This document shows, in pieces, positions 52,529-61,228 of a stretch of DNA of 61,443 nt; the first letter of the stretch is position 1; every line of letters starts with the position of its first letter. The stretch comes from a virus: positions 1 through 61,443 of IMG/VR virus record IMGVR_UViG_3300042905_004017. One strand, 5' to 3'. Position numbers and translations under genes: made by a program. The notes below the pieces were generated by a model. That model was given only the letters and a program-made list of their open reading frames with translations. It had not been told where the DNA came from and searched no databases.

Positions 52529-53904
52529 GTGATTTTATGTCAGCTGCTGAACAGGCTAAAGAAAAATTAGGTCCTAGCCTCTGTTTGGCCAAATGGCAGC
52601 AGGTAAGCCTGCACCTTCCTACTGGATTGACCAATAGTTGCTATCATCCGCCACTACATGAAATAGATTCAAGTTTGTTAAGAGATAATCCCAGTGCATT
52701 GCATAACACACCTTACAAAAAAACTCAGCGTCAAATTATGTTACGCAACGAAAGGCCGGAGGAATGTAGTTATTGTTGGACACAAGAGGACATAGGGAAT
52801 TTAAGCGATAGGCATTACAGATCTGGTGAACCATGGGCTGCGGAGCACTTTGACGCTATCGTCAATTCCACTGGCGACGAGGACGCTATTCCTTCCTATG
52901 TGGAAGTCAATTTCAACCATGCTTGCAACCTCAAGTGTAGCTATTGCAGTCCGCAGTTTAGTAGCAGCTGGGGTGAGGAAATTGGAAGATTTGGAGGATA
53001 TCCCACTAGTACTATTCATAATGATGTTTCCCATTTTACAGGTCGCAGAAAACCTATCCCCGCTCGTGAGGAAAATCCTTACGTAGATGCATTCTGGGAA
53101 TGGTGGCCAAGTCTATATCCAAAACTAAAACATTTTAGAATGACCGGCGGCGAGCCCTTGATGGATCGCAATACATATCGTGTGTTTGACTATGTGTTAG
53201 CATTTCCTAAATCTGATTTGCACATTGATGTCACTAGCAATTTTAGTGTGGAACAAAAGTTATACGATCAGTATCATGATTATGTAAAAAGATTGTGCGA
53301 TACTAACATAGAACACTTTATGCAATATGTTAGTTTAGACTCAGGAGTACGTGGCCATGCCGAATATATACGTCACGGCTTGGACTTTAATAGAGTACAT
53401 GAAAATGTTCATAGATATTTGGATAAGATTCCCAATAGAAACAGTTTAAGTTTTATTGTCACAATGAGTAATTTAAATGTGCTTGGACTACAAACTTTGC
53501 TACAGTGGATTTTATCATTACGACTTTTATATAGTAAAACATATCAAAGAGTTTGGTTTGACACGCCCATACTGAGACAACCCACTTGGCAAAGTTTGCA
53601 GATACTTCCGCCTGTGTATACCAAACGATTGCAGGATGTGGTAGATTGGATGCGAGCAAATTTAGAAACCACTGAACGACCATTTCAAGGATTTAAAGAC
53701 TACGAAGTGCAAAGATTACAACGAGTCGTAGATTGGATGCGAGAAGGTAGCAAATTAGATCAAGAATATGTTAAACTACAACGTGCTGATTTTTTTAGAT
53801 TCTTTAATGAGCACGATAAACGGAGAAATACTTGGTTTTTGAATGCCTTTCCAGAAATGCAAGAGTTCTGGAATGAATGTAAATATCATGCCCAAAATTC
53901 ATAA
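52522..53904 (+). CDS. Twitch-type radical SAM protein (family A)
   Basis: First of five radical SAM genes in a row. The 460-residue product has an N-terminal cysteine domain: C21 (SLCLAKW), C40 (NSCYHPP), C82 and C85 (ECSYCWTQEDIG), expected to hold an auxiliary Fe-S cluster. The catalytic motif is C135-x3-C139-x2-C142 (ACNLKCSYC) followed by SPQFSSSW; MTGGEPLM is the SAM-binding GGEP motif; HAEYIRHGLDF follows LDSG. The C-terminus carries EHDKRRNTWFLNAFPEM. It aligns by eye with the next gene and with the gene behind gp55. Such enzymes often modify peptides, but substrate prediction is not possible from the sequence. Confidence 0.88.
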   Translation: MVSDFMSAAEQAKEKLGPSLCLAKWQQVSLHLPTGLTNSCYHPPLHEIDSSLLRDNPSALHNTPYKKTQRQIMLRNERPEECSYCWTQEDIGNLSDRHYRSGEPWAAEHFDAIVNSTGDEDAIPSYVEVNFNHACNLKCSYCSPQFSSSWGEEIGRFGGYPTSTIHNDVSHFTGRRKPIPAREENPYVDAFWEWWPSLYPKLKHFRMTGGEPLMDRNTYRVFDYVLAFPKSDLHIDVTSNFSVEQKLYDQYHDYVKRLCDTNIEHFMQYVSLDSGVRGHAEYIRHGLDFNRVHENVHRYLDKIPNRNSLSFIVTMSNLNVLGLQTLLQWILSLRLLYSKTYQRVWFDTPILRQPTWQSLQILPPVYTKRLQDVVDWMRANLETTERPFQGFKDYEVQRLQRVVDWMREGSKLDQEYVKLQRADFFRFFNEHDKRRNTWFLNAFPEMQEFWNECKYHAQNS

Positions 53905-55240
53905 CGAAACAGATTTAGAATACAAGCGTAGAGTGATTGACATTAAGTCCGAATCATTCTGCGGAGCAAAATGGTATAACGCAACTATATGGTTAGGCAG
54001 TGGCATGACTACCAGTTGCCATCATCCGCTCCCGCATAAAGTCAGCGTTCTAGAAGTGCAAGCAAATCCTCGAGTATTACATAACACAACCAAAAAGAAA
54101 GAGGAACGTCGTCAAATGCAAGCAGGCCAAAGACCAGCTGGTTGCGAATATTGTTGGAAGATCGAAGACATCGGTCGCGACAACGTTAGTGATCGTGTTT
54201 ACAAAACGGTAATATATTCAGATGAGGATTTGGAACATGCATACAACACTAGCTTCGACAAAGATATCAATCTTCGCACTCTTGAAATCAGTTTTGACCG
54301 TACTTGTCAGTTTGCTTGCTCTTATTGCAATCCTGCATTCAGTAGTACTTGGGTCAAAGACATTAATACCAATGGGCCTTATGTGGAACTTGAGTCTGAC
54401 GGTAGGAACCATTTTACTCATAGTCATGATAGTGCTCAGTTGTTTAAATTTGGTCAAGATAATCCATACGTCACAGCATTCTTCCAGTGGTGGGAATCAG
54501 ATCTCCACCGAACCTTAGATGAATTGCGTATAACCGGCGGCGAACCACTAATGTCAGGTTATACCTGGCAATTGCTTGATTGGTTCAAAACAAATCGAGG
54601 CCGAAGCAAAACACGATTGGCAATCAATTCTAACCTAGGAGCTCAAGTTGATCTCGATCGCTTATTTGAAAGTGTGGACTCACCCATTGACTTATACACT
54701 AGTAATGAAAGTATCGGAGCTCATGCAGAGTATATTAGAGACGGACTGGTTTGGGACGATTGGGCTAATAATATAGAATTAACATTAGATCATCAAGTAG
54801 GCAATAAATTACGTGGCTTACACATTATGTGCACCATTAATGCTTTGTGTTTAGAAAGTCTTACAGAATTTTTAGATCTCATAATAGAATGGAAACAAAA
54901 CTACGGACGCGATTTCCCTAGCTTTACGTTAAACATATTACGATTTCCTAGTTTTCAAAGTCCACTTGTGTTGTCGGACGAAACAAGAACACGACATAAA
55001 AATAATTTAGAGGCCTGGTTGGCGGCAAATAATAATGAATACCTGCATCAACATGAAGTAAATCATGTGCAACGCCTAATTGATTATTTAGATATTGTAA
55101 AAACTCCACACGCAGGAGCAGCAGAACAAAAAATATTACAACGAGATTTTAAAAAATTTTATCAACAGTATGACAAACGACGAGAAAAAAAATTTATAGA
55201 AACGTTTCCTAACTTGGTAGATTGGTACAATAAATTATGA
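53888..55240 (+). CDS. Twitch-type radical SAM protein (family A)
   Basis: Second radical SAM gene of the row, 450 residues from the ATG at 53888; two in-frame ATGs slightly upstream (53843, 53873) are possible but lie deeper in the previous gene. N-terminal cysteines C25 (SFCGAKW), C44 (TSCHHP), C86 and C89 (GCEYCWKIEDIG); catalytic C140-x3-C144-x2-C147 (TCQFACSYC) followed by NPAFSSTW; ITGGEPLMSG; HAEYIRDGLVW; and the tail QQYDKRREKKFIETFPNLVDWYNKL. Closest in layout to its upstream neighbour, so a tandem duplication that has diverged is likely. A 4-bp ATGA overlap couples it to the next gene. Confidence 0.88.
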   Translation: MPKIHNETDLEYKRRVIDIKSESFCGAKWYNATIWLGSGMTTSCHHPLPHKVSVLEVQANPRVLHNTTKKKEERRQMQAGQRPAGCEYCWKIEDIGRDNVSDRVYKTVIYSDEDLEHAYNTSFDKDINLRTLEISFDRTCQFACSYCNPAFSSTWVKDINTNGPYVELESDGRNHFTHSHDSAQLFKFGQDNPYVTAFFQWWESDLHRTLDELRITGGEPLMSGYTWQLLDWFKTNRGRSKTRLAINSNLGAQVDLDRLFESVDSPIDLYTSNESIGAHAEYIRDGLVWDDWANNIELTLDHQVGNKLRGLHIMCTINALCLESLTEFLDLIIEWKQNYGRDFPSFTLNILRFPSFQSPLVLSDETRTRHKNNLEAWLAANNNEYLHQHEVNHVQRLIDYLDIVKTPHAGAAEQKILQRDFKKFYQQYDKRREKKFIETFPNLVDWYNKL

Positions 55241-56700
55241 GTGTTAAAGGATTTTATAATAAAGGATATGTGTATAATGAGAGAGCTCCGTATTTTATTG
55301 AACGTGAGCAACTTACAGATAGACAATGGCAATTGCTTACTGAAAGCAAAACATTTTGCATGATGCCGTGGGTACACATGCATGCTTTTCCAGATGGTCG
55401 CGCATATCCGTGTTGCCTTGCAGATTACTGGTATCCAGTTGGAGACTTACGTAAGAACACAATGAAGGAAATATGGAATCAAGAATCTTACAAAACCATG
55501 CGAAAGAATATGCTGGAAGATAAGCCTTGTAAAGAATGCAACAAATGTTATGAACAAGAATCAAACGGTTTTTTTAGTTTAAGACATGACGGAAACCGCA
55601 ATTACGGACATCATATAAAAGAAGTTGATCAAACTGCCAACGATGGCTACCATCCAGAATTTAAAATAAGATATTGGGATGTGAGGTTTAGCAATCTTTG
55701 TAATTTCAGTTGTCGTAGTTGCGGTCCGATCTTTAGTAGTAATTGGTATAATGATCATGTCAAGTTGTACAATCGCAAACCTGATGTGCTTGGCAGAGAA
55801 ATGGCCAGGGTTGAATATACAGCAGGTGACGAAGATACTATGATAGAGCAAATGCTTCCGCATATTCCGTATCTTGAACAAGTTTATTTTGCCGGCGGCG
55901 AACCTCTAATCATGAAAGAACATTACTTCATGTTAGAAAAATTGATCGAACATGGTAAAACAGATGTGCGTATTCAATACAACACAAACTTCAGTGAACT
56001 TGCTTATAAAGATAAACATGTTTTTGATTACTGGCGACATTTTAAAAACGTCAGCGTTGGTGCTAGTTTAGACGCATCTGGAGCTAGAGCCGAACTTATG
56101 CGTCGAGGCACAGATTGGAAACAAACTGTAGAAAATCGACAAAGAATGATAGCAGAAGTTCCGCATGTTGATTTTTATGTTAGTGCTACAGTTAGTGCTA
56201 TGAATGTATTACACGTATTAGACTTTCACCGTGAATGGACAGAGTTGGGTCTGATTCAAGCAAAGGATTTTAATATCAATTTATGCCAATCGCCAGACTG
56301 GTATCGACCAAATATTTTTCCTAAAGAATTTAAAGAAAGAGTTATTGTTCCAAAATATCAAGAACACATAGAATGGTTGAAAAACAAAGACTCTTTAAAA
56401 CGTGCTACTAATGGATTTGAATCATTGTTAAAGTTTATTTTGTCAAATAATAAAGAAGAAATTCAAGTTCATGAATTTGAGTATGAAACATTTAAAGGGG
56501 AAAGTTGGCCAAGCTGGAATGATTTTTGTAACGGAGTTAAGTCAAAAAATAGTTTGATAAATGAAGAAATTGATCAATTTGTTCAATCAATTAAACAAAC
56601 GAGAGGACTTCAAGAGTTTAAAAATCAAATTAAAAAATTAGATGAAATTAGAAATGAAAATTTTTGGAAAGTATTCCCCGAATTAAATGAATTTGCCTAA
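55237..56700 (+). CDS. Twitch-type radical SAM protein (family B)
   Basis: Third radical SAM gene, 487 residues. The N-terminal cysteine domain is of a different kind: FCMMPWVHMHAFPDGRAYPCC (C41, C59, C60), GDLRKNTMKEIWNQESYKTMRK, then CKECNKC (C98, C101, C104). This CxxPW...PCC block is usual at the C-terminus of SPASM proteins but comes first here. Catalytic C155-x3-C159-x2-C162 (LCNFSCRSC) followed by GPIFSSNW, AGGEPLIM, and RAELMRRGTDW. The C-terminus LDEIRNENFWKVFPEL matches the tail of family A. Overlaps the next gene by 14 bp. Confidence 0.88.
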   Translation: MSVKGFYNKGYVYNERAPYFIEREQLTDRQWQLLTESKTFCMMPWVHMHAFPDGRAYPCCLADYWYPVGDLRKNTMKEIWNQESYKTMRKNMLEDKPCKECNKCYEQESNGFFSLRHDGNRNYGHHIKEVDQTANDGYHPEFKIRYWDVRFSNLCNFSCRSCGPIFSSNWYNDHVKLYNRKPDVLGREMARVEYTAGDEDTMIEQMLPHIPYLEQVYFAGGEPLIMKEHYFMLEKLIEHGKTDVRIQYNTNFSELAYKDKHVFDYWRHFKNVSVGASLDASGARAELMRRGTDWKQTVENRQRMIAEVPHVDFYVSATVSAMNVLHVLDFHREWTELGLIQAKDFNINLCQSPDWYRPNIFPKEFKERVIVPKYQEHIEWLKNKDSLKRATNGFESLLKFILSNNKEEIQVHEFEYETFKGESWPSWNDFCNGVKSKNSLINEEIDQFVQSIKQTRGLQEFKNQIKKLDEIRNENFWKVFPELNEFA

Positions 56701-57895
56701 GACAATTTGCATGCTGCCGTGGATAAGCATAGAAACAAGTCCAATTGGTACGGCCAGACCTTGTTGTTTGGCTATTGATGAAATCACAGATGATACAGGT
56801 AGAAAATATGATCTAAATAAAACAGACTTACAGACCATATATAACAGCACGTACATGCAAAAATTACGACAGCAATTTCGTGCAGGAGAAAAACCTGAAA
56901 CGTGTAATCGTTGCTGGCAAGAAGAAGATGCTGGTCGTGCAAGTAAAAGAATTTATAGCAAGATAAGGTTAAAAGAGTTTGTTGATAAAGTTGACTATGC
57001 AAACGATACCCCTGATCAGCTTTGGTTTGTTGATTTAAAACTAGGCAACATTTGTAATCTCAAATGTAGAATATGTGGTTCTTGGTCTAGTAGTAGATGG
57101 GCACAAGAAGAAATAGATTACATACCGGAATTAAAAAACAAAAAAGACCATCTTGCCTATAAATTTTTACAACAAGGCGCATGGCCGCGTAAGACACAAA
57201 CATTTTGGAACAATCTTCGAGAACTATTGCCTAATATTAAATATTTTGAATTTACCGGCGGCGAGCCTTTTATGATTCAAGAGCACTTTGATTTATTACA
57301 GTATGCAGTTGATCAAGGCCATGCTCAAAATATTGATATACATTACAATACTAACGGAACTCAATGGCCAGATGCACATGAATTATGGAAACACTTTAAA
57401 CGTGTAGATATTGCATTTAGTATTGATAATGTAGAACAAAGATTTGAATATGAACGCTACGGAGCAAAATGGAATGAAGTTACAGAAAATATAAAAAATT
57501 TTCATGATTTACGTGATCAATATCGAGGTAAAATTACAACACAGGCATGCATGACAATCAATATTCAAAATGTGTATTACCTAGAAGATCTATGTGCCTG
57601 GATTAATACACAAACGTTTGATGATCATTATTTTAATATGTTACATGATCCTAAACACATGTGTGTTGATAACCTAACCGAGGCAGCAAAACAAATTGTC
57701 GTAGAAAAATTAAAAGCAGGCACTTTTACACCTAGACATCGAGCAGAAATTTTGCGTATTATCAAATTTATAGAAAATGGCGCAGGATCTGATGGTGAAG
57801 AATTTGTTTTTAAAATGAAAAAAACAGACCAATATCGAAAACAAAGTTTTGAAGATACTCATCCAGAAATAGCCAGAGCAATGGGGTATGACTAA
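56687..57895 (+). CDS. Twitch-type radical SAM protein (family B)
   Basis: Fourth radical SAM gene, 402 residues. N-terminal block ICMLPWISIETSPIGTARPCC (C8, C26, C27), a middle DLQTIYNSTYMQKLRQQF helix, then CNRCWQEEDAGRASKRIYS (C73, C76). Catalytic C123-x3-C127-x2-C130 (ICNLKCRIC) followed by GSWSSSRW, TGGEPFM, and FEYERYGAKW. The C-terminus TDQYRKQSFEDTHPEI is a weaker version of the shared tail. Because family A and B proteins alternate in one coupled operon, they are likely to act on one substrate or on successive sites. Overlaps the next gene by 8 bp. Confidence 0.88.
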   Translation: MNLPKTICMLPWISIETSPIGTARPCCLAIDEITDDTGRKYDLNKTDLQTIYNSTYMQKLRQQFRAGEKPETCNRCWQEEDAGRASKRIYSKIRLKEFVDKVDYANDTPDQLWFVDLKLGNICNLKCRICGSWSSSRWAQEEIDYIPELKNKKDHLAYKFLQQGAWPRKTQTFWNNLRELLPNIKYFEFTGGEPFMIQEHFDLLQYAVDQGHAQNIDIHYNTNGTQWPDAHELWKHFKRVDIAFSIDNVEQRFEYERYGAKWNEVTENIKNFHDLRDQYRGKITTQACMTINIQNVYYLEDLCAWINTQTFDDHYFNMLHDPKHMCVDNLTEAAKQIVVEKLKAGTFTPRHRAEILRIIKFIENGAGSDGEEFVFKMKKTDQYRKQSFEDTHPEIARAMGYD

Positions 57896-58784
57896 ACTAC
57901 AATTGGTTTTATCGCAAAATTGTTATACTTCTTTTCACCAACCTTGGTTAGTAGACCTTGTATCAGATTATTTTGATATAGTTTATATTGAGCACAATCT
58001 CACACTTGATAAAAGAGCTATTTTTGTTACAAATGTACTCAGTAATGATAATAAATGGATAGATAAAGAAAGAAAATTAATAGTAGATAATCTTTGGGAA
58101 ATATATCAACCTAGTCATGATCATAATCGTAGATTAGTTCTTGTAAATAAAAATTGGTTTTGGTATAATGAATCACTATGGTATAGATACCTAGGATATC
58201 ATAATCATATTCCTAATCTTAAAATTTCTAAAAATGGTTTATTGTTGATGCATCTAAAAAAATTGCATAGAACAGAACTTTTTGAAAAATTGAATCTTGA
58301 TAATTTATTGTTTAGTTATGTTGCGGCTGGTTATACTATATCTAATGATATGGATTATAATGATGGTGAATGGCAACGATACTTCAATCCAGACTGGTAT
58401 AATTCTACCGCATTTAGTATAGTAGCAGAAACTATGGTAATGCCTAAAGATCCTTTGTTTGTTACAGAAAAAACCTTTAAGCCAATTGCCTTTCAACATC
58501 CTTTTATAATATTAGGACAACCAGGTATTTTAAGATATTTACGATCGCTAGGCTTTGAAACATTTGAAAATATATTTGACGAATCGTATGATAACGAAAA
58601 TGCAATTGATAAAAGATTAACAAGCGTTGTGAATCAAATCAATAATTACTCACATAAAAATTATGATTTGTACACTCTCAAAAAACTTACACATAATAAA
58701 GAATTGTTTTTCAACGAACAACTAGTAAAAGAAAAAATTAAAAAAGAAATTATAGAACCTATTTTAGAATATGCAGAAACCTGA
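57888..58784 (+). CDS. Glycosyltransferase-like protein (GT-B type C-terminus)
   Basis: A 298-residue protein placed between two radical SAM genes. The N-terminal half starts LQLVLSQNCYTSFHQPWLVDLVSDYFDIVYIEH. The C-terminal half has AFSIVAETMVMPKDPLFVTEKTFKPIAFQHPFIILGQPGILRYLRSLGFETFENIFDESYD (about 175-235), the VTEKTxKPIA...HPFIxLG pattern found in fucosyltransferase-like (GT10-type) and related phage glycosyltransferases, where the Glu-Lys pair contacts the nucleotide sugar. No membrane segment. It overlaps both neighbours (8 and 14 bp). The sugar and acceptor are unknown. Confidence 0.65.
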   Translation: MTKLQLVLSQNCYTSFHQPWLVDLVSDYFDIVYIEHNLTLDKRAIFVTNVLSNDNKWIDKERKLIVDNLWEIYQPSHDHNRRLVLVNKNWFWYNESLWYRYLGYHNHIPNLKISKNGLLLMHLKKLHRTELFEKLNLDNLLFSYVAAGYTISNDMDYNDGEWQRYFNPDWYNSTAFSIVAETMVMPKDPLFVTEKTFKPIAFQHPFIILGQPGILRYLRSLGFETFENIFDESYDNENAIDKRLTSVVNQINNYSHKNYDLYTLKKLTHNKELFFNEQLVKEKIKKEIIEPILEYAET

Positions 58785-60069
58785 TAAACTATGTATGGCA
58801 CCATGGACGCATACATATCTCAGTCCTCAAACTGAAAGGCGTCTATGTTGTGCTAGTAGAGAACCTGCACAAAATTTTGCACAATACATAGATGTTAGTT
58901 CTGGTACAGGTCAATACATTCCAATCTCATTAGAACAGCATTGGAATGGTAATCATATGCGTAGTGTACGCCAACGAATGTTAGCAGGAGAAACACTACC
59001 TGAGTGCGAAGTATGTAACGAAAAATTACTAAACACAGACGTTTACCGCAGTTATTTTAATAATTTGTTTGCACATAAGTATCAACAAGTGTTAGAAAGT
59101 ACCGACGAAACAGGATATACAACTATGCAACCTGTTAGTTGGGATTACAGATTTAGTAATCTCTGTAACTTCAAATGCCGTATGTGCGGCGACATGTTGT
59201 CTAGTAGTTGGGAAAGTGAGCAAAGACAACACAATATGATCAATTGGCAGGATCCAAAAAATAATTGGATGCGGCCTGAAATCAAACACGAAATTGAACA
59301 GTTCCAGACAACTCAGATTGAAGCCGAGTTTGCAGCAGCAGTAGAGGACCACCGTATAGAGGAAGTGTATTGGGTGGGCGGAGAACCGTTAATGTATGAA
59401 CAGCATTGGCGGTATATGCAGCGCATTATAGAACTGGGAGATGGACCTAAAGTTTATGCTAGATACAATACTAATCTTAGTCGTGTTAATTACAGAGGCT
59501 GTAATCTTTATAGCGATATACTTACTAAACTGCGCGATTGGCAAATATGTGCCAGCATCGATGGCACAGGCCAAATTGGAGAATATATCCGAACAGGCCT
59601 TGATTATGAGGCATGGCTTGCTAACTTTAAGGAAGGAATTAGAATCTCTACGCACCGAAGGCAAATGAGATTAGACTTTACGCTTACCCTTCCGGGCATG
59701 TTTGAAGTAACGAATATACAGCAGTTAGCCGACAAGTTGGGTGTTGACATTCTGGCCAAGGTTGTGTTTAGTTTTACGCCGGACATAGTTATGTCACCTT
59801 TAGCCCTACCTAGATCCTTATTAGATCCTTGGGTAGACGAAACAATAATGGAACTTGGCACAGATGGCCCGTTAAAGGATATCTTGATTCAGCTTAAAAC
59901 ACGCCCTACCTTCCAAGAGCAATATGGTGAAACGGTATACCGTCAAGGTATTGCTCGAGGACGAGCTCGTGTGTTACAATTAGAATCTATTCGTAGTCAA
60001 AATATAACTATGGATGAAATACTATCAAAAAGAACGGATGTATATGAGTGGTGGACGGCCATCAGTTAA
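58771..60069 (+). CDS. Twitch-type radical SAM protein (family B)
   Basis: Fifth radical SAM gene of the island, 432 residues. N-terminal block LCMAPWTHTYLSPQTERRLCC (C8, C26, C27), a helix LEQHWNGNHMRSVRQRMLAG, then CEVC (C79, C82). Catalytic C132-x3-C136-x2-C139 (LCNFKCRMC) followed by GDMLSSSW, VGGEPLMYEQHW, ASIDGTG and GEYIRTGLDY. It lacks the DxxR...FP tail seen in the other family members and ends VYEWWTAIS. The next gene starts inside its last 26 bp. Confidence 0.88.
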   Translation: MQKPDKLCMAPWTHTYLSPQTERRLCCASREPAQNFAQYIDVSSGTGQYIPISLEQHWNGNHMRSVRQRMLAGETLPECEVCNEKLLNTDVYRSYFNNLFAHKYQQVLESTDETGYTTMQPVSWDYRFSNLCNFKCRMCGDMLSSSWESEQRQHNMINWQDPKNNWMRPEIKHEIEQFQTTQIEAEFAAAVEDHRIEEVYWVGGEPLMYEQHWRYMQRIIELGDGPKVYARYNTNLSRVNYRGCNLYSDILTKLRDWQICASIDGTGQIGEYIRTGLDYEAWLANFKEGIRISTHRRQMRLDFTLTLPGMFEVTNIQQLADKLGVDILAKVVFSFTPDIVMSPLALPRSLLDPWVDETIMELGTDGPLKDILIQLKTRPTFQEQYGETVYRQGIARGRARVLQLESIRSQNITMDEILSKRTDVYEWWTAIS

Positions 60070-61228
60070 AGTTGTATTAAGAAATCCTTTAAACTATAGT
60101 GATCAAATTGACTACACTATAATTCCACATGACAATATTCTAGCACGAGATTGGACAGTAGCACTAAAATTGTTACTAGAATCAAATAGTTTGTTAGAGA
60201 AAAATTTTTGTTTTATAGGTTTTCCAAATAATTCAAGAAATATAGAATATCTTTGTAACGAAATCAATCGAGCAATATTTCAAATTAATACATTTAATGC
60301 CAGCTTGCAATGGCAAAAACAAGGATTACAATCATACATAATTGAAGATTTTTTTACTCCTGATGTTGTAAGATTCGGAGAAGAATATGAAACCGGACAC
60401 CAGGGTAATAAAGTGCATCATGACGATACTTATTATGCACAACATTTAGGTTTGCAAACTAAACAAAGTGCGTTAAACAGACTGCATAATCATTTTGAGA
60501 AGCTACAAGGTACTGTAGATAATTTGAGTTCTTATTACTTAGTAGCCGATTATGAAACAAAATATGCTATAAGACAATTAAATAATTTGTGTCATGAGTT
60601 AGAAAATTTACTTTTAAGTCAACACAAGCAGAAATATTTAAAAGAATGGATAAGACCAAGCCAAATAACCACGTGGTTACATGCAACCAGATATCACTTA
60701 ACAAATGAACACAAGCAACTCTTTTTAGTAAATAAATTTGATAGAAAATTTGGACATGTTTACATGCACTGGAGTCAGATTGGAAAAACTTACTATGAAG
60801 TATTCAGAGACGAGAACGCTCCTGATCTAATAGATACGGTATGTGATGCAATAACACAACTGGAATATTACAGCGGAGAGTTTGATGTTGAATGGGGCCA
60901 AGATACAGTTTATGGTAACCCAAACACAACTTGGGTAACTAAAGATTTAGATTTGTTTTATAATTGGTTAATCAAAAACAACAAAGATCCTGATGATCCT
61001 AATTTGTGTAATGGGTACATTCCAATTGGAGAAATAGATTTACAAAAATCGTTTGGATCAAAAAACAAGTTTGATATATGGGAAATTTTAAGCAGTCATC
61101 TTGACATTTACAGTATTGAAGTTGACGGAATAAAAAAAACGTATGAATATTGTTGGACGGATGCTAGTTATAAACAAATGCAAATAGACATAATGAAACC
61201 AGGATATGATTTTAGTAGCAGGCGGTGA
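60044..61228 (+). CDS. Unknown protein between radical SAM and SGNH genes
   Basis: A 394-residue protein (from the ATG at 60044; an upstream ATG at 60014 would add ten residues) of unknown family. Visible: a Rossmann-like start (VKVVLRNPLNYSDQIDYTIIPHDNILARDWTVALKLLL), a histidine/acidic segment GNKVHHDDTYYAQHLGL (about 120-136), helical HNHFEKLQGTVDNLS and CHELENLLLSQ, then QLFLVNKFDRKFGHVYMHWSQIGKTYYEVF and a C-terminal part YSGEFDVEWGQDTVYG with CNGYIPIGEIDLQKSFG. The HHDD cluster could bind a metal, which is an inference only. It overlaps the SGNH gene by 23 bp, so they are coupled. Confidence 0.55.
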   Translation: MSGGRPSVKVVLRNPLNYSDQIDYTIIPHDNILARDWTVALKLLLESNSLLEKNFCFIGFPNNSRNIEYLCNEINRAIFQINTFNASLQWQKQGLQSYIIEDFFTPDVVRFGEEYETGHQGNKVHHDDTYYAQHLGLQTKQSALNRLHNHFEKLQGTVDNLSSYYLVADYETKYAIRQLNNLCHELENLLLSQHKQKYLKEWIRPSQITTWLHATRYHLTNEHKQLFLVNKFDRKFGHVYMHWSQIGKTYYEVFRDENAPDLIDTVCDAITQLEYYSGEFDVEWGQDTVYGNPNTTWVTKDLDLFYNWLIKNNKDPDDPNLCNGYIPIGEIDLQKSFGSKNKFDIWEILSSHLDIYSIEVDGIKKTYEYCWTDASYKQMQIDIMKPGYDFSSRR

